Origin: Streptomyces flavochromogenes
GTDB lineage: Bacteria; Actinomycetota; Actinomycetes; Streptomycetales; Streptomycetaceae
Length of the DNA: 64,000 bases
Direction: 5' to 3'
Assembly: GCF_000717595.1 (NCBI RefSeq)
Contig: NZ_JNZO01000018.1
Span: 310,001-374,000 of the forward strand
The translations under genes and the position numbers were made by a program. Positions 40,680-48,955 of the stretch are shown here, one piece after another. Below the pieces are notes generated by a model, which made no database searches, had not been told where the DNA came from, and saw only the letters and a program-made list of their open reading frames with translations. Position 1 is the first letter of the stretch, and each line of letters starts with the position of its first letter.

Positions 40680-41360
40680 ATGATTCCGCGCACGGAGTAC
40701 CCGGTATCCAGTCGTATACCCGAAGAAGCTGAGTTCTGGATGCCGACGGAGGAGGATATTCCGGACGATGAAGGGATCGGGGCCTTTCGCGGCGTCTGGA
40801 TGATCTTGGGCGTGACATCGGAGGAAGCGCGAACCATCGTCTCCGCTGAGGCGGCGCAGATTGCCATGCTTGCGGAACTGGCGTCTTCGGAGTCGCAGTT
40901 CGAAGAGATCGCCCGCGCCTGTGACACCGGCGTGGTGGACGGGGTCCAGGATGAGGGCATCCGTCGTCAGCTCCTTCAGCGGATCCCGAGCTTCTCGGAG
41001 GGAGAACCCGAAGACTTCTACGCGGATCTGGGGGATCTGGAGGTAGGGGTAGCGGGCCTGGCGTATGCGCTCTCGTACATCGGCGCCGTGCCGGTCGCGA
41101 GCTGCCGCGGTCATGTTTCGGAGCGCCCCTGGGCGGAGAACCCCGTGGTGTTCGCTGCCGTGGACAGGCCACGAGCCGAGTGGTTGGAGCCGCTTCTGGA
41201 CGAGGCAGGGTGCGGGTTCCACATCGACCCGTCTCGCCCTGAGTTCCTTGTGATCGATGCGCCGTCGGTCGTTGAGTCGAACGCGCTCGCCAAGCTGATC
41301 GTCGACCGCTTCGACGGCATGGACCGCTTCGACAGATGGCTCGACCTGTCTGTTCTCTGA
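40680..41360 (+). CDS. Unknown AICE cargo protein between int and att
   Basis: A 226-residue acidic soluble protein that I do not recognise. Its centre (LAYALSYIGAVPVASCRGH followed by NPVVFAAV) has a Cys-Arg-Gly-His motif that could bind metal, and the C-terminal half (WLEPLLDEAGCGFHIDPS, EFLVIDAPS) looks like an alpha/beta domain. ATG just after GGAGGG. It occupies the second cargo position, where element A has the NERD gene, so an accessory role is inferred from position only. Confidence 0.75.
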   Translation: MIPRTEYPVSSRIPEEAEFWMPTEEDIPDDEGIGAFRGVWMILGVTSEEARTIVSAEAAQIAMLAELASSESQFEEIARACDTGVVDGVQDEGIRRQLLQRIPSFSEGEPEDFYADLGDLEVGVAGLAYALSYIGAVPVASCRGHVSERPWAENPVVFAAVDRPRAEWLEPLLDEAGCGFHIDPSRPEFLVIDAPSVVESNALAKLIVDRFDGMDRFDRWLDLSVL

Positions 41361-41382
41361 CCGGCGACAACGGCCTCGGTCC

Positions 41383-41402
41383 CTGTCCACGAATAGTCCA
41401 CG
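41383..41402. repeat. Possible integrase arm-type site, repeated at the other end of element B
   Basis: CTGTCCACGAATAGTCCACG here and CTGTCCGCGAATAGACCGCG at 26836-26855 agree at 17 of 20 positions in the same orientation, one near each att. Internally GTCCAC recurs with an 11-base period. Arm-type binding sites for Int or Xis would be expected in these places. Confidence 0.45.
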
Positions 41403-41430
41403 GACCCCGACATACGGCCGCTCAGCGCTG

Positions 41431-41524
41431 CACACGCCTGCATATACAACAAGACCCCGCGTTCAGCGTTTCCGCTGATCACGGGGTCTGTGTGGCACTT
41501 CTGCGAAGTGCCCCCGGCAGGATT
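41431..41524. repeat. att copy 3: right boundary of element B inside tRNA-Arg
   Basis: Same layout as copies 1 and 2 but diverged outside the tRNA: the terminator hairpin (41452-41489) has a different stem base and the spacer lacks one base. The 23-base core TGCGAAGTGCCCCCGGCAGG-ATT (41502-41524) is identical. This copy restores the tRNA 3' end. Confidence 0.9.
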
Positions 41525-41580
41525 CGAACCTGCGCACACGGCTCCGGAGGCCGTTGCTCTATCCCCTGAGCTACGGGGGC
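41509..41580 (-). tRNA. tRNA-Arg (anticodon CCG)
   Basis: A 72-base cloverleaf on the minus strand: acceptor GCCCCCG/CGGGGGC with discriminator A, D-arm GCTC/GAGC, anticodon stem ACGGC/GCCGT with loop CTCCGGA (CCG anticodon), T-arm GCAGG-TTCGAAT-CCTGC. CCA is not encoded. The integrated elements lie directly at its 3' end, which they rebuild. Confidence 0.98.
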
Positions 41581-41727
41581 GTCCGCCGCGTTCGGCGGCG
41601 ACGGGTAGAACCCTACCAGCTTCGCGGGAGTGGCTGTGAACAGGTATTTCCGGGGTGTCACCAGGGGCTGGGTCCCCCGCACGGGTCAGAAGTGGGCAAA
41701 ACCCGGACGCGGCCGTTGGGGGCGCCC

Positions 41728-41733
41728 TACTCT
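41728..41733 (+). promoter_or_regulatory. -10 element of a leaderless response-regulator gene
   Basis: TACTCT lies seven bases before the GTG start, the spacing expected of a leaderless Streptomyces transcript. No good -35 is seen. Confidence 0.4.
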
Positions 41734-41740
41734 CGTTCGT

Positions 41741-42223
41741 GTGTCAGGCGTGTCCGGTCGGGTGCTCGTTGTCGACGACAACAAGGTGATCCGGCAGTTG
41801 ATCAGGGTCAATCTCGAACTCGAGGGGTTCGAGGTCGTGACCGCGGCCGATGGTGCCGAGTGTCTGGATGTCGTACATCAGGTCTGTCCTGATGTCGTCA
41901 CCCTGGACGTCGTCATGCCCCGCTTGGACGGGATCAGGACCGCCGAGCGGCTGCGGGCCGATCCCCGGACCAGTCACCTCCCCGTCGCGATCATCAGCGC
42001 CTGCGGTGAGCACGAGGTGTCCGGTGGGGTCGGCTCCGGTGTCGACGCCTTTCTCGCCAAGCCCTTCGAGCCCGCCGAGCTCGTCCGCGTCGTCCGTCAG
42101 CTGATGCACCGCGAGCGCCGGGAGCGGCCCGAGGGGGCCGGGCCCGACGGGGGAGAGGACCCGGCCGCAGTCGACGGCTGCCAGGAGTCCCGACGCGCCG
42201 GGAGCACCAACCGTCCGCACTGA
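41741..42223 (+). CDS. Single-domain response regulator
   Basis: A 160-residue CheY-like receiver: VLVVDDNKVIR, phospho-acceptor Asp in VVTLDVVMPRLDG, AIISA and the Lys in FLAKPFEP. After the receiver comes a charged, disordered tail, and no DNA-binding domain follows. No cognate kinase is adjacent. GTG was chosen because upstream codons are not protein-like and the -10 sits at leaderless distance. It is transcribed away from tRNA-Arg toward nrtL. Confidence 0.9.
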   Translation: MSGVSGRVLVVDDNKVIRQLIRVNLELEGFEVVTAADGAECLDVVHQVCPDVVTLDVVMPRLDGIRTAERLRADPRTSHLPVAIISACGEHEVSGGVGSGVDAFLAKPFEPAELVRVVRQLMHRERRERPEGAGPDGGEDPAAVDGCQESRRAGSTNRPH

Positions 42224-42312
42224 GCGCCGTCCGTCGCCCGACCACCGGGCAGGTCCCCGCCTCGGGTGACCGCATGGCGAAACCGGTTCGCGTGACGCCC
42301 CCCCTCCTCCCC

Positions 42313-42318
42313 TACGCT
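42313..42318 (+). promoter_or_regulatory. -10 element of a leaderless nrtL transcript
   Basis: TACGCT six bases before the GTG start of nrtL, consistent with transcription beginning at the start codon. Confidence 0.4.
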
Positions 42319-42324
42319 TGTCCC

Positions 42325-43383
42325 GTGACCCCCGCGGACCTCTCCCTCACCGTGCTGCACGCCGTGCGCCGTGCGGTCGACGACGGTGCGCTGCGGGTCG
42401 ACGTGCCCCCGGTGGTCAAGGTCGAGCGGGCTCGGCCCGGCGGCGTCGGCGAGTACGCCAGCAACGTCGCCCTCACTCTCGCCCGGTCCGCCGGACGCTC
42501 CGCCCTCGACGTCGCCGGGATCCTCGAAGAACGTCTCCGTGACGCCCCCGGACTCCAAGCGGTCGCCGTCACCGGGCCCGGCTTCCTGAACTTCACCCTT
42601 CGGCCCGACGCAGGCGGTGAGCTCGTGCGGGCCGTCCGCGAGGCCGGGGAGGCGTACGGGAGGGGCACCGCCCTCGCCGGGGTCACCGTCCGCTTCGCCG
42701 ACCTGACAGAGTCGCGTGCGCTGCTCGTCACCGAGACCGTCGTCCGGCTCCTCCGGACCCAGGGCGCCGACGCCGGGTTCCGCGGGGGGCAGCCGGTCGG
42801 CCAGGCCGTCGGCCGGCCCGCCGGCCAGTCGGTCGATCACCGAATCGACGAGTCCGTCGATCACCGGATCGACGACTGCGTCGACGAGCGGATCCACGTG
42901 TACCCCGGGGCGTACGACCCCGACGCCCTCGGTGTCGACGCCGCCCGCTGGGCTCTCCTCCGGGCCGCTCCCCAGGACCGGCCCCTCGACGGGCCTCCCC
43001 TCCTGGTCCAGCACGAGCGCAACTCCCTCTTCCGCGTGCGGTACGCCCACTCCCGGGTCCGGAGGCTGCTCGTCAACGCCGCGCAGCTCGGCTTCGGGCC
43101 CGCGTACGAGACACCCGTCCACGCACCCGGACTTCTCGGCGTCCTCGGCGATCACCCCGTCGCCCTCCTGACCGCCGCCCGCCACCGCGCCCCAGACCGG
43201 GTCGCCCGGCACCTGGAAGCCACCGCCGACGCGCTGCTCGCGTTCCAGCACACCGTTCTGCCGCTCGGCGACGAGAAACCCTCGGCCGCCCATCGTTCCC
43301 GGCTCGCGCTCGCCGAAGCCGCCGGGACGGTGCTCGCCGGTGGCCTCTCCGTGCTCGGCATCAGCGCACCCGAACGGATTTGA
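42325..43383 (+). CDS. nrtL: ArgS-related anticodon-binding protein NrtL (no catalytic domain)
   Basis: A 352-residue protein made of the N-terminal Add1 domain of arginyl-tRNA synthetase (VKVERARPGGVGEYASNVAL, then GPGFLNFTL) and the C-terminal DALR anticodon-binding domain (ERNSLFRVRYAHSRVRRLL), with the HIGH/KMSKS catalytic core missing and replaced by about 100 residues. It cannot charge tRNA; it may bind tRNA-Arg. The linker contains three 24-bp direct repeats encoding VDHRIDES-type units. It lies just upstream of lysA, an arrangement common in actinobacteria (argS-lysA). Confidence 0.88.
   Translation: MTPADLSLTVLHAVRRAVDDGALRVDVPPVVKVERARPGGVGEYASNVALTLARSAGRSALDVAGILEERLRDAPGLQAVAVTGPGFLNFTLRPDAGGELVRAVREAGEAYGRGTALAGVTVRFADLTESRALLVTETVVRLLRTQGADAGFRGGQPVGQAVGRPAGQSVDHRIDESVDHRIDDCVDERIHVYPGAYDPDALGVDAARWALLRAAPQDRPLDGPPLLVQHERNSLFRVRYAHSRVRRLLVNAAQLGFGPAYETPVHAPGLLGVLGDHPVALLTAARHRAPDRVARHLEATADALLAFQHTVLPLGDEKPSAAHRSRLALAEAAGTVLAGGLSVLGISAPERI
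42829..42900. repeat. Three 24-bp tandem repeats inside nrtL
   Basis: Consecutive in-frame units at 42829, 42853 and 42877 encode SVDHRIDE, SVDHRIDD and CVDERIHV. The first two differ at few bases; the third is diverged. The array lies in the poorly conserved linker where the synthetase catalytic core was lost. Confidence 0.8.
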
Positions 43384-43395
43384 AAGAGTTCAGAC

Positions 43396-44787
43396 ATGAG
43401 TCGTTCCGCCCATCCCGCAGGCCCTCGCCATGCCGACGTCCTTCCCGAGGGTCACTACACCGCGCCGCCCGCCGACCTGAACGTCCTCGACCCCAAGGTC
43501 TGGTCCCGGACCGTCGAGCGGGACGAGCGCGGAGTCGCCACCGTCGGAGGGCTGAGCGTGACCGAGCTCGCCGAGGAGTTCGGGACTCCCGCCTACTTCC
43601 TCGACGAGAGCGACTTCCGTACTCGCTGCCGTGCCTGGGCCGAGGCCTTCGGCAAGGACGCCGACGTCTTCTACGCCGGGAAGGCCTTCCTCTCCCGGGC
43701 CATCGTGCGGTGGCTCAAGGAAGAGGGGCTGAACCTCGACGTGTGTTCCGGTGGGGAGCTCACCACCGCCCTCTCCGCCGGGATGCCCGCCGAGCGCATC
43801 GCCTTCCACGGCAACAACAAGAGCGAGAACGAGATCCGTACGGCCGTCGAGGCCGGTGTGGGGCGGATCGTTCTCGACTCCTTCCAGGAGATCGCGCGCG
43901 TCGCGCACATCGCGCAGTCCCTCGGCAGGCGCCAGCGCGTGCAGATCCGCGTGACCGTCGGCGTCGAGGCCCACACGCACGAGTTCATCGCCACCGCGCA
44001 CGAGGACCAGAAGTTCGGCATCGCGCTCGCCGGCGGGCAGGCCGCCGAGGCCGTGCGGCGGGCCCTCAAGCTCGACGGCCTCGAGCTCATCGGCATTCAC
44101 TCGCACATCGGCTCGCAGATCTTCGACATGGCGGGCTTCGAGGTCTCCGCGCGACGCGTCGTCCAGCTGCTCGCCGAGGTGCGGGACGAGCACGGGGTCG
44201 AGCTGCCCGAGATCGATCTCGGCGGCGGCCTCGGCATCGCGTACACCTCCGAGGACGACCCGCGCGAGCCGCACGAGATCGCCAAGGCGCTGAGCGAGAT
44301 CGTGACGCGCGAGTGCGAGGCCGCGGGCCTCGCCACCCCCCGTATCTCCGTCGAGCCCGGGCGCGCCATCGTCGGGCCCACCGCGTTCACGCTGTACGAG
44401 GTCGGCACCGTCAAGCCGCTCGAAGGGCTGCGGACGTACGTGAGTGTCGACGGCGGCATGTCGGACAACATCCGCACCGCGCTGTACGACGCCGAGTACA
44501 GCGTCAGCCTCGTCTCGCGGACCAGCGACGCCGCGCCCATGCTCTCCCGGGTCGTCGGCAAGCACTGCGAGAGCGGCGACATCGTCGTACGGGACGCCTT
44601 CCTGCCCTCGGACCTGGCGCCCGGCGACCTCATCGCCGTGCCGGCCACCGGTGCGTACTGCCGCTCCATGGCCAGCAACTACAACCACGCACTCCGGCCG
44701 CCCGTCGTCGCCGTCCGCGACGGCGAGGCGCGGGTCATCGTGCGGCGCGAGACGGAGGAAGATCTCCTGCGTCTCGACGTCGGGTGA
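43396..44787 (+). CDS. lysA: Diaminopimelate decarboxylase
   Basis: A 463-residue PLP enzyme that decarboxylates meso-diaminopimelate to lysine. The PLP Lys96 is in [16 protein letters not shown] and GGGLGIAY bind cofactor phosphate; EPGRAIVG and CESGDIVV are substrate and dimer-interface blocks. ATG 12 bases after the nrtL stop. It heads the aspartate-family cluster lysA-hom-thrC-thrB. An 11-bp direct repeat TGATGAAATAG overlaps its stop. Confidence 0.97.
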   Translation: MSRSAHPAGPRHADVLPEGHYTAPPADLNVLDPKVWSRTVERDERGVATVGGLSVTELAEEFGTPAYFLDESDFRTRCRAWAEAFGKDADVFYAGKAFLSRAIVRWLKEEGLNLDVCSGGELTTALSAGMPAERIAFHGNNKSENEIRTAVEAGVGRIVLDSFQEIARVAHIAQSLGRRQRVQIRVTVGVEAHTHEFIATAHEDQKFGIALAGGQAAEAVRRALKLDGLELIGIHSHIGSQIFDMAGFEVSARRVVQLLAEVRDEHGVELPEIDLGGGLGIAYTSEDDPREPHEIAKALSEIVTRECEAAGLATPRISVEPGRAIVGPTAFTLYEVGTVKPLEGLRTYVSVDGGMSDNIRTALYDAEYSVSLVSRTSDAAPMLSRVVGKHCESGDIVVRDAFLPSDLAPGDLIAVPATGAYCRSMASNYNHALRPPVVAVRDGEARVIVRRETEEDLLRLDVG

Positions 44788-44823
44788 TGAAATAGTCGAG
44801 TGATGAAATAGATGTCTCAGGAT

Positions 44824-44852
44824 CCGGACGAGGGGCTGAAACCCCCGTCCGG
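44824..44852 (+). terminator. Hairpin between lysA and hom
   Basis: CCGGACGAGGGG...CCCCCGTCCGG forms an 11-12 bp stem with one mismatch around a 5-6 base loop. It may end or attenuate lysA messages. Downstream TTGAGA and TAGAGA (44874-44903, 18-base spacer) could form a hom promoter. Confidence 0.6.
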
Positions 44853-44930
44853 TGAGTGAGACTGGTTCCACCGTTGAGAGTCGCAGAGACTCGAACGTAG
44901 AGATACGAAGTAGGACGAGAAAGAGGTCGG

Positions 44931-46232
44931 ATGATGCGTACGCGTCCGCTGAAGGTGGCGCTGCTGGGCTGTGGAGTGGTCGGCTCAGAGGTGGCGCGCA
45001 TCATGACGACGCACGCCGACGACCTCGCCGCGCGCATCGGCGCCCCGGTCGAGCTCGCCGGCGTGGCGGTCCGCCGCCCGGACAAGGTCCGGGAGGGCAT
45101 CCCCGCGGAGCTGATCACCACCGATGCCACCGCCCTCGTGAAACGGGGGGACATCGACGTGATCGTCGAGGTCATCGGCGGGGTCGAGCCGGCCCGCACC
45201 CTCATCACCACCGCCTTCGAGCACGGCGCCTCCGTCGTCTCGGCGAACAAGGCGCTGCTCGCCCAGGACGGCGCGAACCTGTACGCCGCCGCCCAGGAGC
45301 ACGGCCAGGACCTCTACTACGAGGCCGCCGTCGCCGGCGCCATCCCGCTCATCCGCCCGCTGCGCGAGTCCCTCGCCGGCGACAAGATCAACCGCGTGAT
45401 GGGCATCGTCAACGGCACGACGAACTTCATCCTCGACAAGATGGACACCTCCGGGGCCGGCTACTCCGAGGCGCTCGACGAGGCCACCGCCCTCGGGTAC
45501 GCCGAGGCCGACCCGACCGCCGACGTCGAGGGCTTCGACGCCGCCGCCAAGGCCGCCATCCTCGCCGGGATCGCCTTCCACACGCGCGTGCGCCTCGACG
45601 ACGTCTACCGCGAGGGCATGACCGAGGTCACCGCCGCCGACTTCGCCTCCGCCAAGCGGATGGGCTGCACCATCAAGCTGCTCGCCATCTGCGAGCGCGC
45701 CGCCGACGGCGAGTCCGTCACCGCGCGCGTGCACCCGGCGATGATCCCGCTCAGCCACCCGCTGGCCTCCGTCCGCGAGGCGTACAACGCGGTCTTCGTC
45801 GAGGCCGACGCCGCCGGGCAGCTCATGTTCTACGGCCCCGGCGCCGGCGGCGCTCCGACGGCCTCGGCCGTCCTCGGCGACCTCGTCGCCGTGTGCCGCA
45901 ACAAGCTCAACGAGGCCAACGGCCCCGGCGAGTCCGCGTACACCCAGCTGCCCGTGAGCCCCATGGGCGACGTGGTGACGCGGTACCACATCAGTCTCGA
46001 CGTGGCCGACAAGCCGGGCGTCCTCGCCCAGGTCGCGACGGTCTTCGCCGAGCACGGCGTATCCATCGACACGGTGCGCCAGCAAGGTCGACAAGACGGA
46101 TTCGGCGAGGCCTCCCTCGTCGTCGTCACCCACCGCGCGCCCGACGCCGCCCTTTCGGGGACCGTCGAGGCGCTGCGCAAGCTCGACACCGTGCGCGGTG
46201 TCGCCAGCATCATGCGTGTTGAAGGGGAGTAA
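44931..46232 (+). CDS. hom: Homoserine dehydrogenase
   Basis: A 433-residue enzyme converting aspartate semialdehyde to homoserine with NAD(P)H. Rossmann motif LLGCGVVGSEV (about 9-19), SANKALL and the substrate block GIVNGTTNFIL-x-KM are present; the C-terminal ACT domain (HISLDVADKPGVLAQVATVF) is the allosteric site for threonine feedback. Two adjacent ATG codons follow AGAGGTCGG, and either could start. thrC begins six bases after its stop. Confidence 0.97.
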   Translation: MMRTRPLKVALLGCGVVGSEVARIMTTHADDLAARIGAPVELAGVAVRRPDKVREGIPAELITTDATALVKRGDIDVIVEVIGGVEPARTLITTAFEHGASVVSANKALLAQDGANLYAAAQEHGQDLYYEAAVAGAIPLIRPLRESLAGDKINRVMGIVNGTTNFILDKMDTSGAGYSEALDEATALGYAEADPTADVEGFDAAAKAAILAGIAFHTRVRLDDVYREGMTEVTAADFASAKRMGCTIKLLAICERAADGESVTARVHPAMIPLSHPLASVREAYNAVFVEADAAGQLMFYGPGAGGAPTASAVLGDLVAVCRNKLNEANGPGESAYTQLPVSPMGDVVTRYHISLDVADKPGVLAQVATVFAEHGVSIDTVRQQGRQDGFGEASLVVVTHRAPDAALSGTVEALRKLDTVRGVASIMRVEGE

Positions 46233-46238
46233 GGACCC

Positions 46239-47309
46239 ATGACCCACAAGGGCACCCACCAGTGGCGCGGCATCATCGAGGAGTACCGGGACCGTCTTCC
46301 GGTCACGGAAAAGACGCCGGTCGTCACGCTCCGTGAGGGCGGCACGCCGCTCGTACCCGCTCAGGTCCTCTCCGAGCGCACGGGCTGCGAGGTGCACCTC
46401 AAGGTCGAGGGCGCCAACCCCACCGGCTCCTTCAAGGACCGGGGCATGACCATGGCCATCACCAAGGCCAAGGAGGAGGGGGCGCAGGCCGTCATCTGCG
46501 CCTCCACCGGCAACACCTCCGCCTCGGCCGCGGCCTACGCGGTACGCGCCGGCATGGTGTCGGCCGTCCTCGTGCCGCAGGGCAAGATCGCGCTCGGCAA
46601 GATGGGCCAGGCCCTCGTGCACGGCGCGAAGATCCTCCAGGTCGACGGCAACTTCGACGACTGCCTGACCCTGGCCCGCAGCCTCTCGGAGAACTACCCG
46701 GTGGCGCTGGTCAATTCGGTCAACCCGGTCCGCATCGAGGGCCAGAAGACCGCCGCCTTCGAGATCGTGGACATGCTGGGCGACGCGCCCGACATCCACG
46801 TCCTGCCCGTGGGCAACGCCGGCAACATCACGGCGTACTGGAAGGGGTACCGCGAGTACGCGGCGGACGGTCTCGCGACGCACCGCCCCCGCATGTGGGG
46901 CTTCCAGGCCTCCGGTTCCGCCCCGCTGGTCCGGGGCGAGGTCGTCAAGGACCCGTCGACGATCGCCACCGCGATCCGCATCGGCAACCCGGCCTCGTGG
47001 GACTACGCGATCGCCGCGCGTGACGAGTCGGGCGGCTTCATCGACGAGGTGACGGACCGTGAGATCCTGCAGGCCTACCGCCTGTTGGCCGCGCAGGAGG
47101 GCGTCTTCGTCGAGCCCGCCTCGGCCGCCTCGGTCGCCGGTCTGCTGAAGGCCGCCGCCCAGGGCAAGGTCGACCCGGGCCAGCGGATCGTCTGCACGGT
47201 CACCGGCAACGGGCTCAAGGACCCCGACTGGGCCGTCGCCGGCGCGCCGCAGCCGGTCACCGTTCCGGTCGACGCGGCCACCGCCGCCGAACGCCTCGGT
47301 CTGGCCTGA
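46239..47309 (+). CDS. thrC: Threonine synthase
   Basis: A 356-residue PLP enzyme making threonine from O-phosphohomoserine. The PLP Lys66 is in [10 protein letters not shown], the cofactor phosphate loop GNAGN near 194, and [11 protein letters not shown] contacts PLP. The short form (about 350 residues) is usual in actinobacteria. Ribosome site GGGGAGTAAGGA overlaps the hom stop, so the two are coupled. A 7-bp hairpin (47338-47356) follows 30 bases after the stop. Confidence 0.97.
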   Translation: MTHKGTHQWRGIIEEYRDRLPVTEKTPVVTLREGGTPLVPAQVLSERTGCEVHLKVEGANPTGSFKDRGMTMAITKAKEEGAQAVICASTGNTSASAAAYAVRAGMVSAVLVPQGKIALGKMGQALVHGAKILQVDGNFDDCLTLARSLSENYPVALVNSVNPVRIEGQKTAAFEIVDMLGDAPDIHVLPVGNAGNITAYWKGYREYAADGLATHRPRMWGFQASGSAPLVRGEVVKDPSTIATAIRIGNPASWDYAIAARDESGGFIDEVTDREILQAYRLLAAQEGVFVEPASAASVAGLLKAAAQGKVDPGQRIVCTVTGNGLKDPDWAVAGAPQPVTVPVDAATAAERLGLA

Positions 47310-47619
47310 TCCTCACCCCTCCGCGCGGGGAAACGTGCTGATCGAAACCCGATCAGGAACGTACATAGGCGCACAGGTTGGCTCGCGACACGCATCGTGC
47401 GCCTCCTGTGCGCCCTATGTCGCGGCAGAACCTTCCTTCGATAGGCTGTACCGAACCCGCCCCGACGCATATGCGCGGTGTTGTTGCCGTCGTCGCCTCC
47501 GTGGCTGAAACGGACCCCGGGTTCCCGGTACTTCTCTTGAAACACCCGCCGAAACACCCTCTGAAACACCCGCTGTTCCAGAACAACCCGTTGTCGCAAT
47601 GCAAGGAGATCATCGAGCG
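47310..47619 (+). promoter_or_regulatory. thrC-thrB intergenic region with stems and GAAACACCC iterons
   Basis: 310 bases without an accepted gene. It holds a 7-bp hairpin CTGATCG-N5-CGATCAG (47338-47356), a larger stem ACATAGG(G)CGCACAGG with complement (47363-47377 and 47404-47420, one bulge) and three GAAACACCC copies at 47539, 47551 and 47563 with a 12-base period. AAGGAG (47603-47608) is the thrB ribosome site. The large stem could terminate thrC or control thrB. Confidence 0.55.
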
Positions 47620-48537
47620 ATGGCCGGTCCAGCGTTCCGCGCCGCCGCCGTACGGGTGCGCGTCCCCGCCACCAGCGCCAATCTCGGTCCGGGCTTCGAC
47701 GCCTTCGGCCTGTCGCTGGGCCTCTACGACGACGTCGTCGTCCGTGTCGCCGACTCCGGGCTGCACGTCGACATCGCCGGCGAGGGCGCCGAGACGCTCC
47801 CGCGCGACGAGAGCCACCTGCTCGTACGCTCCCTGCGCACCGCCTTCGACCTGCTCGGCGGACAGCCGCGCGGCCTCGAGGTCGTCTGTGCCAACCGCAT
47901 CCCGCACGGCCGCGGCCTCGGCTCCTCCTCCGCCGCCATCTGTGCCGGCATCGTCGCCGCCCGCGCCGTGACCATAGGCGGGGACGCCAAGCTCGACGAG
48001 GCCGCCCTCCTGGAGCTGGCCACCGAGATCGAGGGGCACCCCGACAACGTCGCCGCCTGTCTGCTCGGCGGATTCACGCTCGCCTGGACCGAGTCCGGTG
48101 CCGCGCGGGCGATCAGGATGGATCCCTCGGATTCCATCGTTCCGGTGGTTTTCGTCCCCGGGAAGCCGGTGCTGACCGAGACCGCCCGAGGACTCCTGCC
48201 GCGCACCGTCCCGCACGTGGACGCCGCTGCCAACGCCGGGCGCGCCGCCCTCCTCGTCGAGGCCCTGACCCGCCGCCCCGAGCTGCTGCTCGCGGCCACC
48301 GAGGACCGGCTGCACCAGGAGTACCGGGCTCCCGCGATGCCCGACAGCATCGCCCTGGTGAACCGGCTGCGGGCGGACGGCGTCCCCGCGGTCATCTCCG
48401 GCGCGGGCCCCACGGTCCTCGCGCTGGCCGAACACGGGACGGCCGACAAGGTCGCCCGCCTCGCGGGCGAGGGCTGGGCCGCGAACCGGCTCGACCTCGA
48501 CGCGTCCGGAGCGAGCGTCCTTCCGCTGGCGCCCTAG
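47620..48537 (+). CDS. thrB: Homoserine kinase
   Basis: A 305-residue GHMP-family kinase that phosphorylates homoserine. It opens VRVRVPATSANLGPGFDAFG, has the ATP loop HGRGLGSSSAAI near 98-109 and the C-terminal ISGAGPTVLAL block. ATG was chosen over one 21 bases earlier because AAGGAG lies in between, 11 bases before this ATG. It is separated from thrC by 310 bases with its own structured leader. Confidence 0.97.
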   Translation: MAGPAFRAAAVRVRVPATSANLGPGFDAFGLSLGLYDDVVVRVADSGLHVDIAGEGAETLPRDESHLLVRSLRTAFDLLGGQPRGLEVVCANRIPHGRGLGSSSAAICAGIVAARAVTIGGDAKLDEAALLELATEIEGHPDNVAACLLGGFTLAWTESGAARAIRMDPSDSIVPVVFVPGKPVLTETARGLLPRTVPHVDAAANAGRAALLVEALTRRPELLLAATEDRLHQEYRAPAMPDSIALVNRLRADGVPAVISGAGPTVLALAEHGTADKVARLAGEGWAANRLDLDASGASVLPLAP

Positions 48538-48955
48538 GCGCACGGCGGCCGGACGCCGGGCAGCGTCCGGGACAGGAGATTGCCGGTGAGGGAGAGGGGG
48601 AATGTTTGTTGGAGCCGGTAGTGTTAACCTCAAGTCAGCACCCGGCGCCTTTGTGGCGCGGTGCTGAGTGTCCCCATCAGGGACCACCGATTCTTCCGGG
48701 AGCCTCCCCAACTGCCTGAGCAGCCTGCCTGAGCAGTTTCGAGCACGCTCCGGAACCGGCACGACACCCCTCGCTCTTCTTTCCTCGCGAGGGCCGAGCA
48801 GGGGGCGCTCGGGCCGGACCCAGCACGTTTTCTCTCCGCCGCACCCGGCGGGACCACCGCCCCGGACACGGTCCACCCAACACGGGACCGCTGCCGGACA
48901 GCACAACCGGTCGCCGAGCCAGATGGCCGACGTCCGCTCCAGGGAAGGACCCTTC
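48538..48955 (+). promoter_or_regulatory. Long rho leader with 5' hairpin
   Basis: 418 bases without a gene. A TAGTGT -10 candidate (48619-48624) is followed by a stem TCAGCACC...GGTGCTGA (48635-48642 with 48660-48667, plus five inner pairs and a TTTGT loop) that would lie at the 5' end of a leader of about 320 bases. Long leaders in which Rho attenuates its own synthesis are known for rho genes; that control is inferred here. AGGGAAGGA precedes the start codon. Confidence 0.5.

Larger units (their letters stand above)
26790..41524. mobile_element. Complete AICE integrated in tRNA-Arg (element B, 14.7 kb)
   Basis: Bounded by att copies 2 and 3, the latter inside an intact tRNA-Arg. It carries all AICE modules: excision/integration (Xis, tyrosine Int), rolling-circle replication (RepSA type), double-stranded conjugative transfer (FtsK/TraB-like protein, spread proteins), and regulation (HTH, promoter with three operators). 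Cargo: Mrr-type endonuclease, MORC-like ATPase-nuclease, PP2C phosphatase, compact C5-methyltransferase, GGDEF protein and an unknown protein. The transfer-replication-integration genes form one plus-strand operon of 13 genes from 32.7 to 40.5 kb with many overlaps. pSAM2 is the classic relative in organisation. Confidence 0.93.

Noticed and set aside
44788..44930. Riboswitch upstream of hom
   Set aside because: Only one terminator-like hairpin is seen; the known lysine or SAM riboswitch cores are not recognisable.
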